Shown: positions 20,090 through 32,440, counted from the first letter of the stretch. The stretch: 64,000 bases of DNA from Syngnathus acus (GCF_901709675.1 NC_051105.1:13998604-14062603), one strand, 5' to 3'. Notes: generated by a model from the letters alone, not told the origin. Translations and numbers: made by a program.

Positions 20090-21240
20090 TGACATGAACT
20101 GTCCAGTACGACGGGTGCACTTCTGAGCCCTTTAACATCCGCTGCGGTGTCAAACAGGGATGCGTGCTGGCACCCACTCTGTTTGGGATATTCTTCTCTC
20201 CTCCTCCTGCGCCAAGCCTTCGGAACATCAACTGCGGGAGTTTACTTACACACCAGGACAGACGGCAAACTATTCAACCGACTGAGAGCCAAAACCAAGG
20301 TCAGACCATTCACCATTCGGGACATGTTGTTTGCTGATGATGCAGCATTGGCAACACACACTAAGGAACAACTGCAGATTCTCCTAGACCGGTTCAGCCA
20401 AGCATGTCAGGACTTCAACCTGACCATCAGCCTAAACAAAACCAAGACAATGGGCCAGGGGACCACTGTCCCACCCTCCATCACCATCAACAACTACACA
20501 CTGGAAGCTGGAAGCAGCTTTATCTATCTTGGGTCTACCATCACCTGCAATTTGTCACTCGATGCCGAGGTCAGCAGCCGGATTGGGAAAGCAGCTTCTA
20601 CCTTTGGAAAACTGACACCCAGAGTATGGCAGAACAGCAAGATCACCATCCATACAAAGGTGCAAGTGTACAGGGCCTGTGTCGTCAGTACACTCTTGTA
20701 TGGCAGCGAAGCCTGGACTCTTTATGCACATCAAGAGAGAAGGCCTAACGGGACAGGATCACAGACAGTGCAGTCCTGGAGAGTGCACAGCTCCCCACTA
20801 TGCTCTCCCTGCTGAAGCAGTGGCATCTCCGTTGGCTGGGCCATGTCTGTCGGATGGAAGACGGTCGGATGCCAAAGGACATCTTATATGCAGAGCTAAA
20901 ATCAGGCAAAAGGCAAGTAAGCTGCCCACTGCTCCGCTACAAGGATGTCTGCAAACAAGACCTCAAATCCTTCAACATCAACGCAGCCACCTGGGAAGAC
21001 GTCGCCCAGGATCGCCACAAATGGCAACAGGCCACCCTGGCTCAACATCGAGAAACGAAAAGGAAGTTGAGGAAGCAGCAAGCCACCATGCCCCCACCTT
21101 CATCGGATCCGGCCCACACCTGTAACATCTGCGGCCGTGTCTGTCTCTCACGGATTGGACTCACCAGCCACAGCAGACGCTGTGCAAAGAACACCTAACC
21201 TCCAGACACAAGAAATCTATGGTCTTTCGAGACTGTGATG
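20090..21240 (+). mobile_element. LINE 3' part (RT to C-terminal zinc finger)
   Basis: Visible motifs in order: RCGVKQGCVLAPTLFGIFF near 20140 (frame broken at about 20190), MLFADDAALATHTKEQLQ near 20322, SFIYLGSTITCNLSLDAE near 20515, VVSTLLYGSEAWTLY near 20680, frameshift near 20745, LRWLGHVCRMEDGRMPKD near 20825, and a terminal C2H2-like finger CNICGRVCLSRIGLTSHSR near 21122 with stop TAA near 21196. A C-terminal CCHH finger after the RT is a feature of the Ingi/Nimb/I-like LINE groups. The last 40 bp (tatggtctttcgagactg) look like the 3' UTR. It is 5'-truncated and dead. Confidence 0.85.
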
Positions 21241-21695
21241 CCGATGAGTTGATAGGCAGGAACAGGTGTGGGTGATTGACTTAATGGAAGGGGCGTGGCT
21301 GTGAATGGTATCCATGGTGATTGAGTGACGGAGTACCGGCTGGTGACAAGTGGCACGGCATATGACAGCACCAAAACAATTGCACCTGCAATTACAGAGA
21401 TAGGTGGCAAAGTGTTGACACAGGGGTGCACACATTTTTCATTCTCTAATATGCATACATTTTTGAAAATGATTTATCATTTTGATCCCCCTTCTTAATT
21501 GTGTGCTGATTTGTAGGTTAGTCATAAAAAAACATTAAAAAAAAAAGAACACTGAAGTTTTCGATTGTGAAGTTATAAAAAATTATTGATACTTTTTCAA
21601 GACACTGTAGGTATATAACTTATTGGTGACTGCCCTGTTCTGTAAAGTTTCAACACTTGTGAACCTGGCTTAACATTGTCACTTCTCTGTTTTAG

Positions 21696-21761
21696 GCGGA
21701 CAATCCACTCTTTCAGAATGCTACCACTACTGTGACCAATCCAACGTTTACTGGAGAATGA
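21696..21761 (+). CDS. itgb2: integrin beta-2-like last coding exon: cytoplasmic NPLF/NPTF tail
   Basis: After ttttag the frame reads ADNPLFQNATTTVTNPTF, then TGE and TGA at 21759-21761. NPLF...TTTV.NPxF is the beta-2 tail: the first motif binds talin, the TTT run binds filamin/14-3-3, and the second NPxF binds kindlin (known from mammalian beta-2). Beta-1, beta-3 and beta-7 have NPxY at one or both sites, so this favours itgb2. The exon joins in phase 0 to the exon ending 16737. The splice acceptor and stop are intact. Confidence 0.88.
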   Translation, partial: ADNPLFQNATTTVTNPTFTGE

Positions 21762-22208
21762 AAATCAGCCACAGTATCCTTAAAGCAACACAAAATGTGT
21801 TGCACCAAATGAAAAAAAAACCTGCAATATGTTTTTTAAATCTAGTGTCTGAACCAAAAGGTTCCCCATCTGAAAATCTATTAATTTAAGGAAATGGTAT
21901 ATTCTGTTCATTTACAAATGAAATTAAATTGACTAGGTAAATTTGCAATTTGCTATTTTAAACCACATTTGATTACTTTTTAATTACTAAACATAGCTAT
22001 GTTTACATGATCATTTGTATTTTGTTCAATTAAAAGCATAATGTCTCTGAATTTACTGCAGATTAAATACAGCCATTTAAACTGTCATCTGTTTGTGACT
22101 CCATCCATTTTCGATACCCCTTTTGCTTTGAAATCATACCTACCTCTCACACCTACCAAAAACAATCTCTTACATGCACCCGGAAAGCTTCTCACTCACA
22201 CAAGATCT
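21762..22208 (+). other. itgb2: itgb2 3' UTR and downstream flank
   Basis: AT-rich sequence without an element. The best poly(A) signal candidate is ATTAAA at 22062-22067; no AATAAA is seen before the antisense LTR at 22209. Confidence 0.5.
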
Positions 22209-22654
22209 TAGAGTGTTCCTCACTCTAACTTCTTTGCAAGAACCACACGAGAGACAGTTTGGCCATTTTGCAAGCGGAGAAAGCCATCAGCACCCTGTGT
22301 GGTACAGAGGTGCTTGAAAGCAGTCTGACTTACGCCTCTTGCAAGGGAATATTTATTGAGAGAAAGCAGGGTGGGGGTGAGAGTGAACAGGTTTCGGGGG
22401 TCACCTCTGCAACCTGGTTAATCAGTGCAGAGGGTCTTAGCTCTTTGTTTTACAAGGTTGTATAAACAGAAACAAGTGGAGCATTTTAGATAACTAACTA
22501 AGCAAGAATGTTTCCACATCATCTGGAAAGTTTCAACAACTGAATGTGGAAAGTTTCCAGAGTCAAGGAAAGGTAAAAGGTTTTAACAAAGTTGATGATT
22601 CTAGTCTACATTCCTACATAATCATATGATCACAATAATTTGTCAACCCTAACA
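22209..22654 (-). mobile_element. Solo LTR of the TGTTAGGG...CTCTAACA family, antisense
   Basis: On the minus strand it starts TGTTAGGGTTGACAAA and ends near GAGGAACACTCTAA. The poly(A) signal reads CTCAATAAATA on the minus strand (near 22350). The outer 3' end is slightly eroded and no clear duplication was found. It points toward the end of itgb2 from downstream. Confidence 0.75.
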
Positions 22655-22985
22655 GAAGTCATGCTCACATTCCTCTTATGCTGCATTCACATTAAAGTTT
22701 CTGGCGACGCAATTCAATCATAGTTGACAGAGTTTGTGCGTGCTGGCGCGTGTGGGTGCAGAGTGGTGCGTTTGGGATTGGGACGTGGGGACACGCAACG
22801 CAAAAAATTGTCATTTGATTCTCTACGCTTTGCGTCACCCAATCACCTTCGGGAACGTACCACATGACGCACTGCATCATATACCGGGGGAATGTGTGGA
22901 GAAGGAGAGAACCAAACGGGAGTCGCTGATGGTGCAGGGGTACACTTGCCTGTCGTGTACCGACACGTGAGTTCGATTCCCGCAT
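22655..22985 (+). repeat. Unassigned repeat with a tRNA-like box pair
   Basis: The segment 22928-22984 contains an A-box-like tggtgcaggggtaca and a good B-box gagttcgattcccgc, separated by about 30 bp, so it may be a SINE head or tRNA relic. Upstream, gctgcattcacattaaag looks like a MITE end. The cloverleaf could not be convincingly folded by eye. Confidence 0.4.
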
Positions 22986-22990
22986 ATGAT

Positions 22991-23000
22991 AGTGTGTGCG

Positions 23001-23055
<55 letters not shown>

Positions 23056-23105
23056 GCGTGTTTGTGTGTGTGTGTGTGGGGGGGGGGGGGGGTGTTCATG
23101 TGTGC
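22991..23105. repeat. (GT)n and (G)n low-complexity tract
   Basis: About 45 GT/GC-interrupted units end in a run of 14 G. Confidence 0.95.
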
Positions 23106-23106
23106 T

Positions 23107-26100
23107 CATAATAATAATAATAATAATAAATTATATTTATAACGCACTTTACATTCGGGGGAATCTCAAAGTGCTACATGGCAGATAAAAAACAAGAAAA
23201 CAAAACAAGGACAAGTTTAAAACAACTGGACGACAACCAAGATATGAGAGAAATTACGGAAATGCTAAGGTAAAGAGGTGAGTTTTAAGTCCAGTTTTGA
23301 AAGAGTCAGTGGATTGGGGTGCTCTTAGGTGGTCGGGGAGGGAGTTCCACAGTGTAGGGGCTGTATGGCAGAAGGCCCGGTCGCCCATGGTGCGCAGCTT
23401 GGTTTTCGGAACGTGGAGAAGGTGTGAATTGGATGAGCGGAGGCTTCGGGTGGCAGGTTTTGGGGCAAGGAGTTCTTTGAGGTATGGGGGAGCATGTCCG
23501 AGGATACAATGGTGAGTGAGGAGGGCGATCTTATAATCAATTCGGAATTTGATGGGGAGCCAGTGCAGAGAACGGAGGATGGGTGTGATGTGATTGCTTT
23601 TCCGCACCCTCATCAGGATCCTAGCAGCGCTGTTTTGAATGTACTGAAGCCTCTGGAGGCTCTTGCTAGGGATCCCGATGAGGAGTGCGTTACAATAGTC
23701 TAGCCTTGAGGAGACAAAGGCAAAGTTTTTCAGCATCCGTCAGGGTGAGTGTGGGGCGGAGTTTGGAAATATTTCTGAGGTGGAAGAAGGAGGTTTTGCA
23801 GATGTGTTTTATGTGTGACTCAAGGTTGAGTTGAGGGTCCAGTTTCACACCCAGGTTGGTGACAGTGGCTGAGAGGGGAATAGTGAGACCGGTGAATAAG
23901 ATGCTTGTTATTGGGCAGGTATGGATCTGATGGGGAGTGCCAATTAACATGGCTTGGGTTTTGTCACTGTTAACTTGCAGGAAGCTGAGATTCATCCACG
24001 CCTTTATCTCCTCCAGACACAGGGAGAGGATGGATGAGGGAGATGGAGAAGGCTGGGTTATGGAGGGCGGGGGGTCAAGTTTGAGGTATAGCTGGGTGTC
24101 GTCCGCATAACAATGATATGAGATGCCGAACTTCCTGATTATATTGCCGAGGGGTAGTATGTAGAGAGTGAAGAGGGTAGGACCGAGTACAGATCCCTGG
24201 GGGACACCGGAGGTGACAGTGTGAGTGTCGGATTTTTTCCCCCCCAGGGAAACGTACTCGGTCCGGTTCGAGAGGTAGGACTGAAGCCAGGTTAGAGCAG
24301 TGCCAGAGAATCCAGTGGAGTGAAGTTGGTTAAGGAGGATATTGTGGTGGACAGTGTCAAATGCAGCGGACAGATCCAACAGGATGAGAAGTGACGGGGA
24401 GCCTGCATCGGCAGCCATGAGAAGGTCGTTGGTGACCCTGCTGTTTCAGTGCTGTGGCCAGAGCGAAACCCGGATTGAAATTTCTCAGCGATGTTATTGC
24501 GGGTGAGATGAGTGTGAAGTTGGGCAGCTACCACTTTTTCCAGAACCTTGGAGAGGAACGGGAGGTTAGATATTGGTCTGTAGTTGGCAAGGTTGTCCGG
24601 GTCAAGTGAGGGTTTTTTGAGCAGGGGGGTAATAATGGCAGTCTTCAATGCAGGGGGTACAGAGCCAGATTGGAGTGAGAGGTTGATGACATTGGTTATT
24701 AGGGGACTAATGGCTGAGGTTTGTTGTTTAATGAGGGCTGTGGGGAAAGGGTCCAGGGCACATGTGGAGGGTTTCATCTTTTTGATGATGTCTTCTACCT
24801 CCGACTGCAAGATAGGGGAGAAGCAGCGGAGAGGCTGGACTGTGCCGGGTGGAAGTAAGGGGGGAGGAGGTGAAGTGGTGGGGCAAGAAGAGGAGAGGAG
24901 CTGGGTGCGGATGTTGTCAACCTTAGCGGTAAAGAAGGTCATAAAGTTATTGGACACTACCTCTGAGGATTCTGTTGGAGTGGTGGGTTGGGGTTTGAGA
25001 AAGTGGTTGATGGTTGAAAAGAGCTGTTTTGAATTTCCAGGGGTATTGTTTATGATATTGGAATAGAACTGGGCACGTGCAGTCCCAAGGGCTTTTGAGT
25101 AGGCCTTCTGATGTTCTTTGTAGGCCTGCACGGTCAGTCCTGAGGCTTTAAGACGACGCTCCAGGATGCGTCCAGTTGACTTCATCAGACGCAGCTCACT
25201 GGTGTACCAGGGGGCTGAGCGTGAAAAGGTGACTGTTTTGGTTTTTTGGGGGGCGTGGATACTTAGAAGTTTGGCCAAAGAGTTATTGTAATGGTCCACT
25301 GCCTTGCTGACTGATGTAAAGGTTGCAGAGGAGGAGGAGAGAAGCCGGAGGTCCTGTGCTAAAGTGTCTTGGTTGATGTTTTTGGAATTTCTGAATGAGA
25401 TTTGCCGCTTGGGTTTGGAGTGGGGGTGTGGGAAAGGAAGTTCCATTTGAATAAGTTTGTGGTCAGACACACCGACCTCGTGAACTTGCAGGTTGCTTAT
25501 GGCCGTTGAGGAGATGACAAGGTCAAGTGTATGCCCTTTGTCATGTGTGGGGACATTTACATGTTGGGTGAGGTGTAAACAGTCCAATAGTTGGAACAGG
25601 TCAGAGGCAGGGGGGCGGGAGGGGGTGTCGACATGGATGTTAACATCACCTAATATGATTAGATTAGAGGAAGTGGAGGTACAGAGGGTAGTGAGTAGAT
25701 CGTGTAGTTCTGGAATGAAAGAGGAGTTTGGTTTAGGAGGGCGGTAAATAAGTAAAACTGTGATAGGATATGGAGGTTTACATTTGAATGCAAGGGATTC
25801 GAATGAGGAGTGATCAGGTAGAGGGAGGGGGGACAGCTCTAGATCAAGACGGTGGAGTACAGCCAGGCCACCGCCACGGCCAGTGCTGCGAGGTTTAGTT
25901 ATGTATTTATAACCAGAGGGACAGGCTTCATTGAGGGATTGATAGACATCGGGTGGTTGCCAGGTCTCAGTCAGGCACATTATGTCTAAGCCTTTGTCCA
26001 GGATGAGGTCGTGAATAAATGATGATTTACGGGTGAGTGCTTGGATGTTGAGGAGATCCATTTTGATTGTGGCTGTGGGGCTGTGTTTAGGTAGGGGGCG

Positions 26101-26680
26101 AAGTAGAGAGAAATCCACTCCACGTTTTCTGTGCCACATGCAGTGCAGTCCACTCTGTGTTGGAGTGAAGTCCACTCCGTGTTGGTGTCCGTCCCGTGCT
26201 GGAGAAATTAACACCCCGTGTTTTCCCGGCAACCCGGTGTCCGGCTTGTGTCGGAGTCCGCTTCGTGTAGGAGTGAAGTCCGCACCATGTTTTCCAGGCC
26301 ACCTGGAGTACTGCAGCCCCGCATGGTTGCTACAATAAGATCCAAGTGCGCCAGGTATCTGATGACGTGTTGTACATGCGACGGGGTGTCGGGCGGAGGA
26401 GGAGCAGATGAATGGTACAGTGTTATGGACGGGTTGGGAGAAAACAAAGTTACGACGGGTGCTTCTGTGGATGTAACGTGGTCTGCGGAGAAGTCCGAGT
26501 TGTTTGATGACTGAGACACACCCTGGAATGGTGTGGTTACTCAGCTCCAGCAAGCGGGGGATGGAGTAAGTTAACATAGTGCCGGTTGGAGAACACTGAA
26601 CTTGAGTGTTAGCCATTGGCTAGGCTAGCCAGGATGCCTTGGCGGGGGGTGGTGGGGTGGGCGCCCCGTAGTAGGCAGCC
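23107..26680 (-). mobile_element. L2-like LINE, nearly full length
   Basis: The minus-strand element ends at an (ATT)n tail (23108-23130) preceded by the L2-type 3' motif caaagtgc/tttgagattcccccgaatg. It extends about 3.5 kb upstream to a GC-rich 5' end near 26680. One long ORF is split by only two frameshifts, so this is one of the younger LINEs in the window. The downstream neighbour is a GT microsatellite. Confidence 0.88.
23254..26616 (-). pseudogene. L2-like LINE endonuclease/reverse transcriptase, two frameshifts
   Basis: The first frame (26616-24292) has about 190 residues of unassigned N-terminus, then endonuclease motifs LLNIQALTRKSSFIHDL, DIMCLTETWQPPD, RGGGLAVLHR, LLIYRPPKPNS, NLIILGDVNIHVD and VGVSDHKLIQMEL. 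Reverse transcriptase follows with NYRPISNLPFLSKVLEKVV and FQSGFRSGHSTETA. A frameshift near 24400 leads to [31 protein letters not shown] and CYADDTQLYLKLD. A second near 23720 leads to VSSRLDYCNALLIGIP and HITPILRSLHWLPI. The C-terminus is FKTGLKTHLFTLAFP. All catalytic boxes are intact but in three frames. Confidence 0.9.
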
Positions 26681-27483
26681 GGCTCTGTGGAGGTTCGCCG
26701 CGGTTCGCCGCGGTCCAGGCGCACTGCACACTAAAACTAGAAGCTAAAAACTAAACTTTAATAATGGCTAAAAAAAATAAATAAATAAAAACACTAAAAC
26801 TAAACTAATTCTGGTGGAGAAGCGGCGAACAATCAGCGCCAGCGTCCTCTCCCCAGATTACTTCCGCCTTGGTCCACACGCAGCCGTCAAATCTCATGTG
26901 TATGATGCCTGCTGTATCTTAAATCCCCAGAACGACTTTTTTAGGTTGCCTCGTCTTTGCGATGACACAGTAAAAAATGTGGCTCTTAGTCTCTGACTGG
27001 TTGGCCACCCCTGATCTAGAAACTACAACATATCCATGTGTATGTGTGATCAAAAAAAAGGAGAGAACCAAATGCAGGAAAAGATTATCTATGAACTACA
27101 ACATATCCATGTAACAATACCGGGACAAAGGTACTAAATGGGAGCTGGCTTGGAGAAATGTGAGTGGCTTACTTGGGATGTTTTTACTTTTTTTTTTCCA
27201 GCTGTTGACCTTCCGGCACAATTTTACATGACAGTATTAGTACAGTATCGGCCACTCAATGTTGAAAACTTTTTTTTTGTCATCAGAGGAGTTTTGTTGT
27301 AAAAAATGGCAAAGTCTGTGGGACACAAAAAAGGGAGGAACTAGATGAAGCAGATGAAGGCAGGCAGCCGCTTGCGTTCTTCAGCGCTTGCTGTAAAACG
27401 TCACAAAACTGCCATCGTCACCAGGCACAGCCCCTCCCCCTCCAGGGTGTGTGTGTCTGGCCGCTGACGAACAGCTTTGACTG
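26681..27483. other. Unassigned stretch
   Basis: It includes gttggccacccctgatctag at 27000, which looks like the terminus of a hAT element (caggggtggccaac in reverse), and a duplicated phrase actacaacatatccatgt (27027 and 27096). No open frame with recognisable motifs. Confidence 0.35.
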
Positions 27484-27634
27484 GGGGGGCCAAACCAGGA
27501 GCAGATGGATGTAGTGTTTGTGTGAAGTATTATAAATGGCATGTAAAGGTCATTGCATCAAAGGTTTTGGCATTTAGTAGGTAGTAAAGCATGGATATTC
27601 AAAAAATCTTTTTGAAAACAAATGCATTTATTAA
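27484..27634. mobile_element. Left part of a hAT element (caggggtgggcaaac family), split by Rex3
   Basis: It matches 58840-58994 of the complete copy (ggccaaaccaggagcagatg, ttttggc(c/a)tttagtaggta). The element is interrupted at atgcatttattaa by Rex3 copy B and resumes at 33291. The terminal 50 bp of the left end are missing. Confidence 0.8.
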
Positions 27635-28616
27635 CCACTCCGTGAGTCGTCACCTTATCGTGGTGGAGGGGTTTGCGTGCCCCTATGATCCTAGGAGCCA
27701 TGTTGTCTGGGGCTTCATGCCCCTGGTAGGGTCACCCATGGCAAACGGGTCCTAGGTGAGGGGCCAGACAAAGCACGGCTCACCCAAGCCCCTTATGACG
27801 AAAAACACAAATGGACTTCCTTTTCCCTCGCCCGGACGCGGGTCACCGGGGCCCCCCTCTGGAGCCAGGGTGGGGCTCGAAGGCTTGCTTCTGGTGGCCG
27901 GGCCTTCGCCCATGGGGCTCGGCCGGGCATATCCCGAAAAGAAACGTGGGTCCCCTTCCCATGGGCTCACCACCTCTAGGAGGGGCCAAAGGGGTCGGGT
28001 GCAAAGTGAGCTGGGCGGCGGCCAAAGGCGGGGAACTTGGCGGTCTGATCCCCGGCTGCAGAGACTGGCTCTTGGGACATAGAATGTCACCTCTCGGGCT
28101 GGAAAGGAGCCCGAGCTGGTGTGTGAGGCAGAAAAGTCGGACTTGCCTCCACACATAGTTTGGGCTCTGGTACAAGCCCTCTCAAGAGGGGGCTGGACTC
28201 TCTTCCACTCTGGAGTTGCCCACGGTGAGAGGCGTCGAGCAGGTGTGGCCATACTTTTTGCCCCCCGGCTGGGCGCCTGCACATTGGGGTTCACCCCGGT
28301 GAACGAGAGGGTAGCCTCCCTCCGCCTTTGGGTGGGGGGACGGGTCCTGACTGTTGTTTGTGTCTATGCACCAAGCAGCAGCTCAGAGTACCCACACTTC
28401 TTGGGGTCCCTGGAGGAAGTGCTGGAGAGCACTCCTTCTGGGGACTCCATCGTTCTACTGGGTGACTTCAATGCTCACGTAGGCAATGACAGTGAGACCT
28501 GGAAGGGCGTGATCGGGAGGAATGGCCCCCCCGATCTGAACCCGAGCGGTGTTCTATTATTGGACTTCTGTGCTTGACATGGATTTTCTATAATGAACAC
28601 CATGTTCAAACATAAG

Positions 28617-28906
28617 CAGAGGCGTAGCCAAGCCGGGGCGAGCCGGGGCGGCGCCCCGGTTAGGACTCCCTGCGCCCCGGTTGAAAAAAAATAGAGCTTT
28701 TTCGATTCTTCATTTTCATGCCGTTTTTTTCTTTCGGTCTTGCGCGAATGTGCTTGCGCTATTCTATGTGCGCGATGTTATCCATTCACCGTTTGCCTCC
28801 CGGACCCGGATGTTGTTTTAGCGATCAGCGAACGGCGTGGGTGATGTTCGATTTTTTTTCCTGTGGTCGTACGCCCCTACTGGAAAAATTCCTGGCTACG
28901 CCTCTG
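28617..28906. mobile_element. 290-bp hAT MITE in Rex3 copy B
   Basis: Termini are cagaggcgtagcc and ggctacgcctctg, with an 8-bp duplication aacataag at 28609-28616 and 28907-28914. Comparison with Rex3 copy A shows the uninterrupted target once. No coding capacity. Confidence 0.95.
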
Positions 28907-31237
28907 AACATAAGGGTGTCCATGTGTGCACTTGGCACCAGGACACCCTAGGCCGCAGTTCGATGATCGACTTTGTAGTCGTGTCATCGGATTTGCGGCC
29001 GCATGTTTTGGACACTCGGGCGAAGAGAGGGGCGGAGCTGTCAACTGATCACCACCTGGTGGTGGGTTGGCGCCGATGGTGGGGGAAGATGCCGGTCCGA
29101 CCTGGCAGACCCAAACGCTCTGTGAGGGTCTGCTGGGAACATCTGGCAGAATCCCCTGTCAGGAAGAGCTTCAACTCCCACCTCCGGCAGAGCTTTTCCC
29201 ACGTCCCGGGGAAGGCGGAGGACATTGAGTCCGAGTGGACCATGTTCCATGCCTCCATTGTTGAGGCAGCCGACCGGAGCTGTTGGCGTAAGGTCATTGG
29301 TGCCTGTTGTGGCGGCAATCCCCGAACCCGCTGGTGGACACCGGCGGTAAGGGATGCCGTCAAGCTGAAGAAGGAGTCCTATTGGGCCTTTTTGGCCTGC
29401 GGGACTCCGGAGACAGCTGACAGGTACTGGATAGCCAAGCGGAACGCGGCTTCGGCGGTTGCTGAGGCAAAAACCCGGGCGTGGGAGGAGTTTGGCAAGG
29501 CCATGGAGAATGACTTCCGGACGGCTTCGAGGAAATTCTGGTCCACCATCCGGCGTCTCAGGAGGGGGAAGTGGGGATGGCGTGCTGCTGACCTCGACTT
29601 GGGACGTCGTGAGTCTGGGGAGAATACTTCGAAGACCTCCTCAATTCCACCGACACGCCTTCCATTGTGGAAGCAGGGCCTGGAGACTCTGAGGCGGACT
29701 CTCCAATCTCTGGGGTCGAAGTCACTGAGGTAGTTAAAAAACTCCTCGGTGGGAAGGCCCCGGGGGTGGATGAGATCCGCCCGGAGTTCTTAAAGGCTCT
29801 GGATGTTGTGGGGCTGTCGGGGACGGTGCCTCTGGATTGGCAGACTGGGGTGGTAGTTCCCCTCTTTAAGAAGGGGAGGGTGTGTTCCAATTACAGGGGA
29901 AAAAAACTCCTCAGCCTCCCTGGTAAGGTCTTTTCAGGGGTGCTGGAGAGGAGGGTCCGTCGGGAGGTCGAACCTCGGATTCAGGAGGAGTAGTGTGGCT
30001 TTTGTCCTGGCCGTGGAACAGTGGACCAGTTCTACAGCCTCGGCAGCATCCTCGAGGTTGCATGGGAGTTCGCCCAACCAGTCCACATGTGTTTTGTGGA
30101 CTTGGAGAAGGCGTTCGACCGTGTCCCTCGGGAGGTTCTGTGGAGGGTGCTTCGGGAGTACGGGGTGCCGAGCCAACTGATAAGGGCGGTTCGGTCCCTG
30201 TATCACCGATGCCAGAGTTTGGTCCGCATTTCCGGCAGTAAGTCGGATTCGTTCCCAGTGAGGGTTGGACTCCGCCAAGGCTGCCCTTTGTCATCGATTC
30301 TGTTCATAATTTTTATGGACAGAATTTCTAGGCGCAGCCGAGGCGTTGAGGGGGTCCGGTTTGGGGACTTCAGCATCGCGTCTCTGCTTTTTGCAGATGA
30401 CGTGGTGCTCTTGGCTTCTTCAAGCTGTGAGCGGTTCGCAGTCGAGTGTGAAGCGGTCCGGATGAGGGTCAGCACTTCCAAATCCGAGTCCATGGTCCTC
30501 GGTCGGAAAAGAGTGGAATACCCTCTCCGGATTGGGGATGAGATTCTGCCCCAAGTGGAGGAGCAAGTATCTTGGGGTCTTGTTCACGAGTGAGGGCAGG
30601 ATGGAGCGCGAGATCGACAGGCGGATCGGTGCAGCGTCGGCAGCAGGGCTGTGGACTCGGTTCGGACTCGGGGACTCGGACTCGGTCATTTTTGCCGGAC
30701 TCGGACTCGGTGCTGATTTTGACTGAGTCCACCGAGTCCGACAATAAAAAAAAGAGGCAAGACGCAGCCAGAGAGTGTCAGGTTACAGTCAGCGCGGTAG
30801 GAGTTGGAAGAAGCAGTAAAAACTCCACCAAACTCGTCGTAATGACGTGATATATGTTATATCCTTACTATTTTCCAGGTTCTTAGATAGCAAGAATTGG
30901 TCGGACAACGACGTGAATGATAACTGCTTTATTCCTTACTCACAGTGCGTTCACAGGGCGTACCAGAACAACACAGAATGCCCATCCCACTTCCGGGGTT
31001 TTTCTACTACGGAATTTGAGTTAGCCCAAAATACACAACATCTCTTCCCCTCTTACAATGAACGTGCTATATGCTTGAACAACATAGTCTTATGCACCTA
31101 TAACTTGACATCTTCAAGATCTATCAATAACTACCATTAAACAATTATCATATATGGTCCAGACAATTATGACAATAATATTCCCATGAAACCTTAACTT
31201 TGGGTGAGGGTGGACTACCTCGAATTATTAAAGATTA

Positions 31238-31538
31238 AAGTCCCAATGATCGTCACACACACACCTGGGTGTGGTGAAATTTGTCCTCTGCATTTAACCC
31301 ATCCCCGTGTGATTTTAATCCATCCCCTGGGGGAGAGGGGAGCAGTGAGCAGCAGTGGTGCCGCGCTCGGGAATCAGTTGGTGATCTAACCCCCCAATTC
31401 CAACCCTTAATGCTGAGTGCCAAGCAGGGAGGCAATGGGTCCCATTTTTATAGTCTTTGGTATGACCCGGCCGGGGTTTGAACCCACAACCTTCCAGTCT
31501 CAGGGCGGACACTCTACCACTAGGCCACTGAGTTGGTT
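31238..31538 (-). repeat. Complete tRNA-derived SINE with 16-bp target duplication
   Basis: On the minus strand the head has A box tggcctagtggtagagtgtc and B box gggttcaaacccc, and the body ends gatcattgggactttaat. It is flanked by gaattattaaagatta at 31222-31237 and 31539-31554, the long duplication expected of LINE-driven retroposition. This is the reference copy for the truncated SINEs at 1159, 41705 and 43203. Confidence 0.93.
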
Positions 31539-31574
31539 GAATTATTAAAGATTAAGATTATACCGAATTATAGC

Positions 31575-32440
31575 GAAAAACCGATGTCGTACGGCGTCGT
31601 ACGGCGTCAACACTATGTTGTTTTCAATAAAAACATGAAGAACTCACGTTTGCGTCAGTCAATTTTAATTTTTATAAAGGATTATTCTCATTTGATGTCT
31701 TTAAATTCATCCGCGTTCTGCCATTGAAGCGGGGTGCATTCAAAGACCAGTCGTACAGACGGAAACGTTTTGTGATCAAATCTTTCATAACGAGAATGAT
31801 TTGAGTGAATTGATTTGAATGAATAATTGAGAAGAAATTTCAGTTCTGAAGGCTCCTTTTGTCCCGAGCAAAGTGACAGATGGTGGGGAGGGGGGATAAA
31901 AATTGTAAAATCAATTCACTCAAATCATTCTCGTTATGAAAGATTTGATCACAAAACGTGTGTGGCTTTTTCTCAAATGAACACGTTTGACATTGCTATC
32001 GTGTCAGCTTTTAATTATATTGCGCTGTCATGTTAAAGTAAATTAATAAATGCAACAATATTAATTTGCTTTGAAAATACCTGAGTAATAAAATAAAATG
32101 GATGGATGGATGAATGATGATCACAATTAAGTATAAAGTCTCCTTTGTAATATATACTCCTTGTAGCCTGTACCCAAAAAGAGGAGTTTCTTTGCATCGA
32201 GGTTTATGCAAAGAGCTCACGTAATTATATTGTTGCGTTTTGGTGAAGTGAATGAGTGTTCCGTCTGTACGACTGGTCTTTGAATGCACCCCGCTTCAAT
32301 GGCAGAACGCGGATGAATTTAAAGACATCAAATAAGAATAATCCTTTATAAAAATTAAAATTGACTGACGCAAACGTGAGTTCTTCATGTTTTTATTGAA
32401 AACAACATAGTGCTGACGCCGTACGACATGGGTTTTTCGC
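31575..32440. repeat. Nested long inverted repeat (fold-back)
   Basis: The outer arms are about 31590-31766 and 32258-32430: the left arm text 'gcattcaaagaccagtcgta' is matched by its complement 'tacgactggtctttgaatgc', and similarity continues through 'ccatt..gaagcggggtgc' and 'atgaagaactcacgtttgcg'. The inner arms, 31767-31816 and 31907-31957, are a near-perfect 50-bp palindrome containing gatcaaatctttcataacga. About 300 bp of non-paired DNA lie between the inner right and outer right arms. Confidence 0.85.

Noticed and set aside
22928-22984. Possible tRNA gene
   Set aside because: A and B boxes are suggestive but no complete acceptor/anticodon stem could be drawn; a SINE head or relic is more likely.
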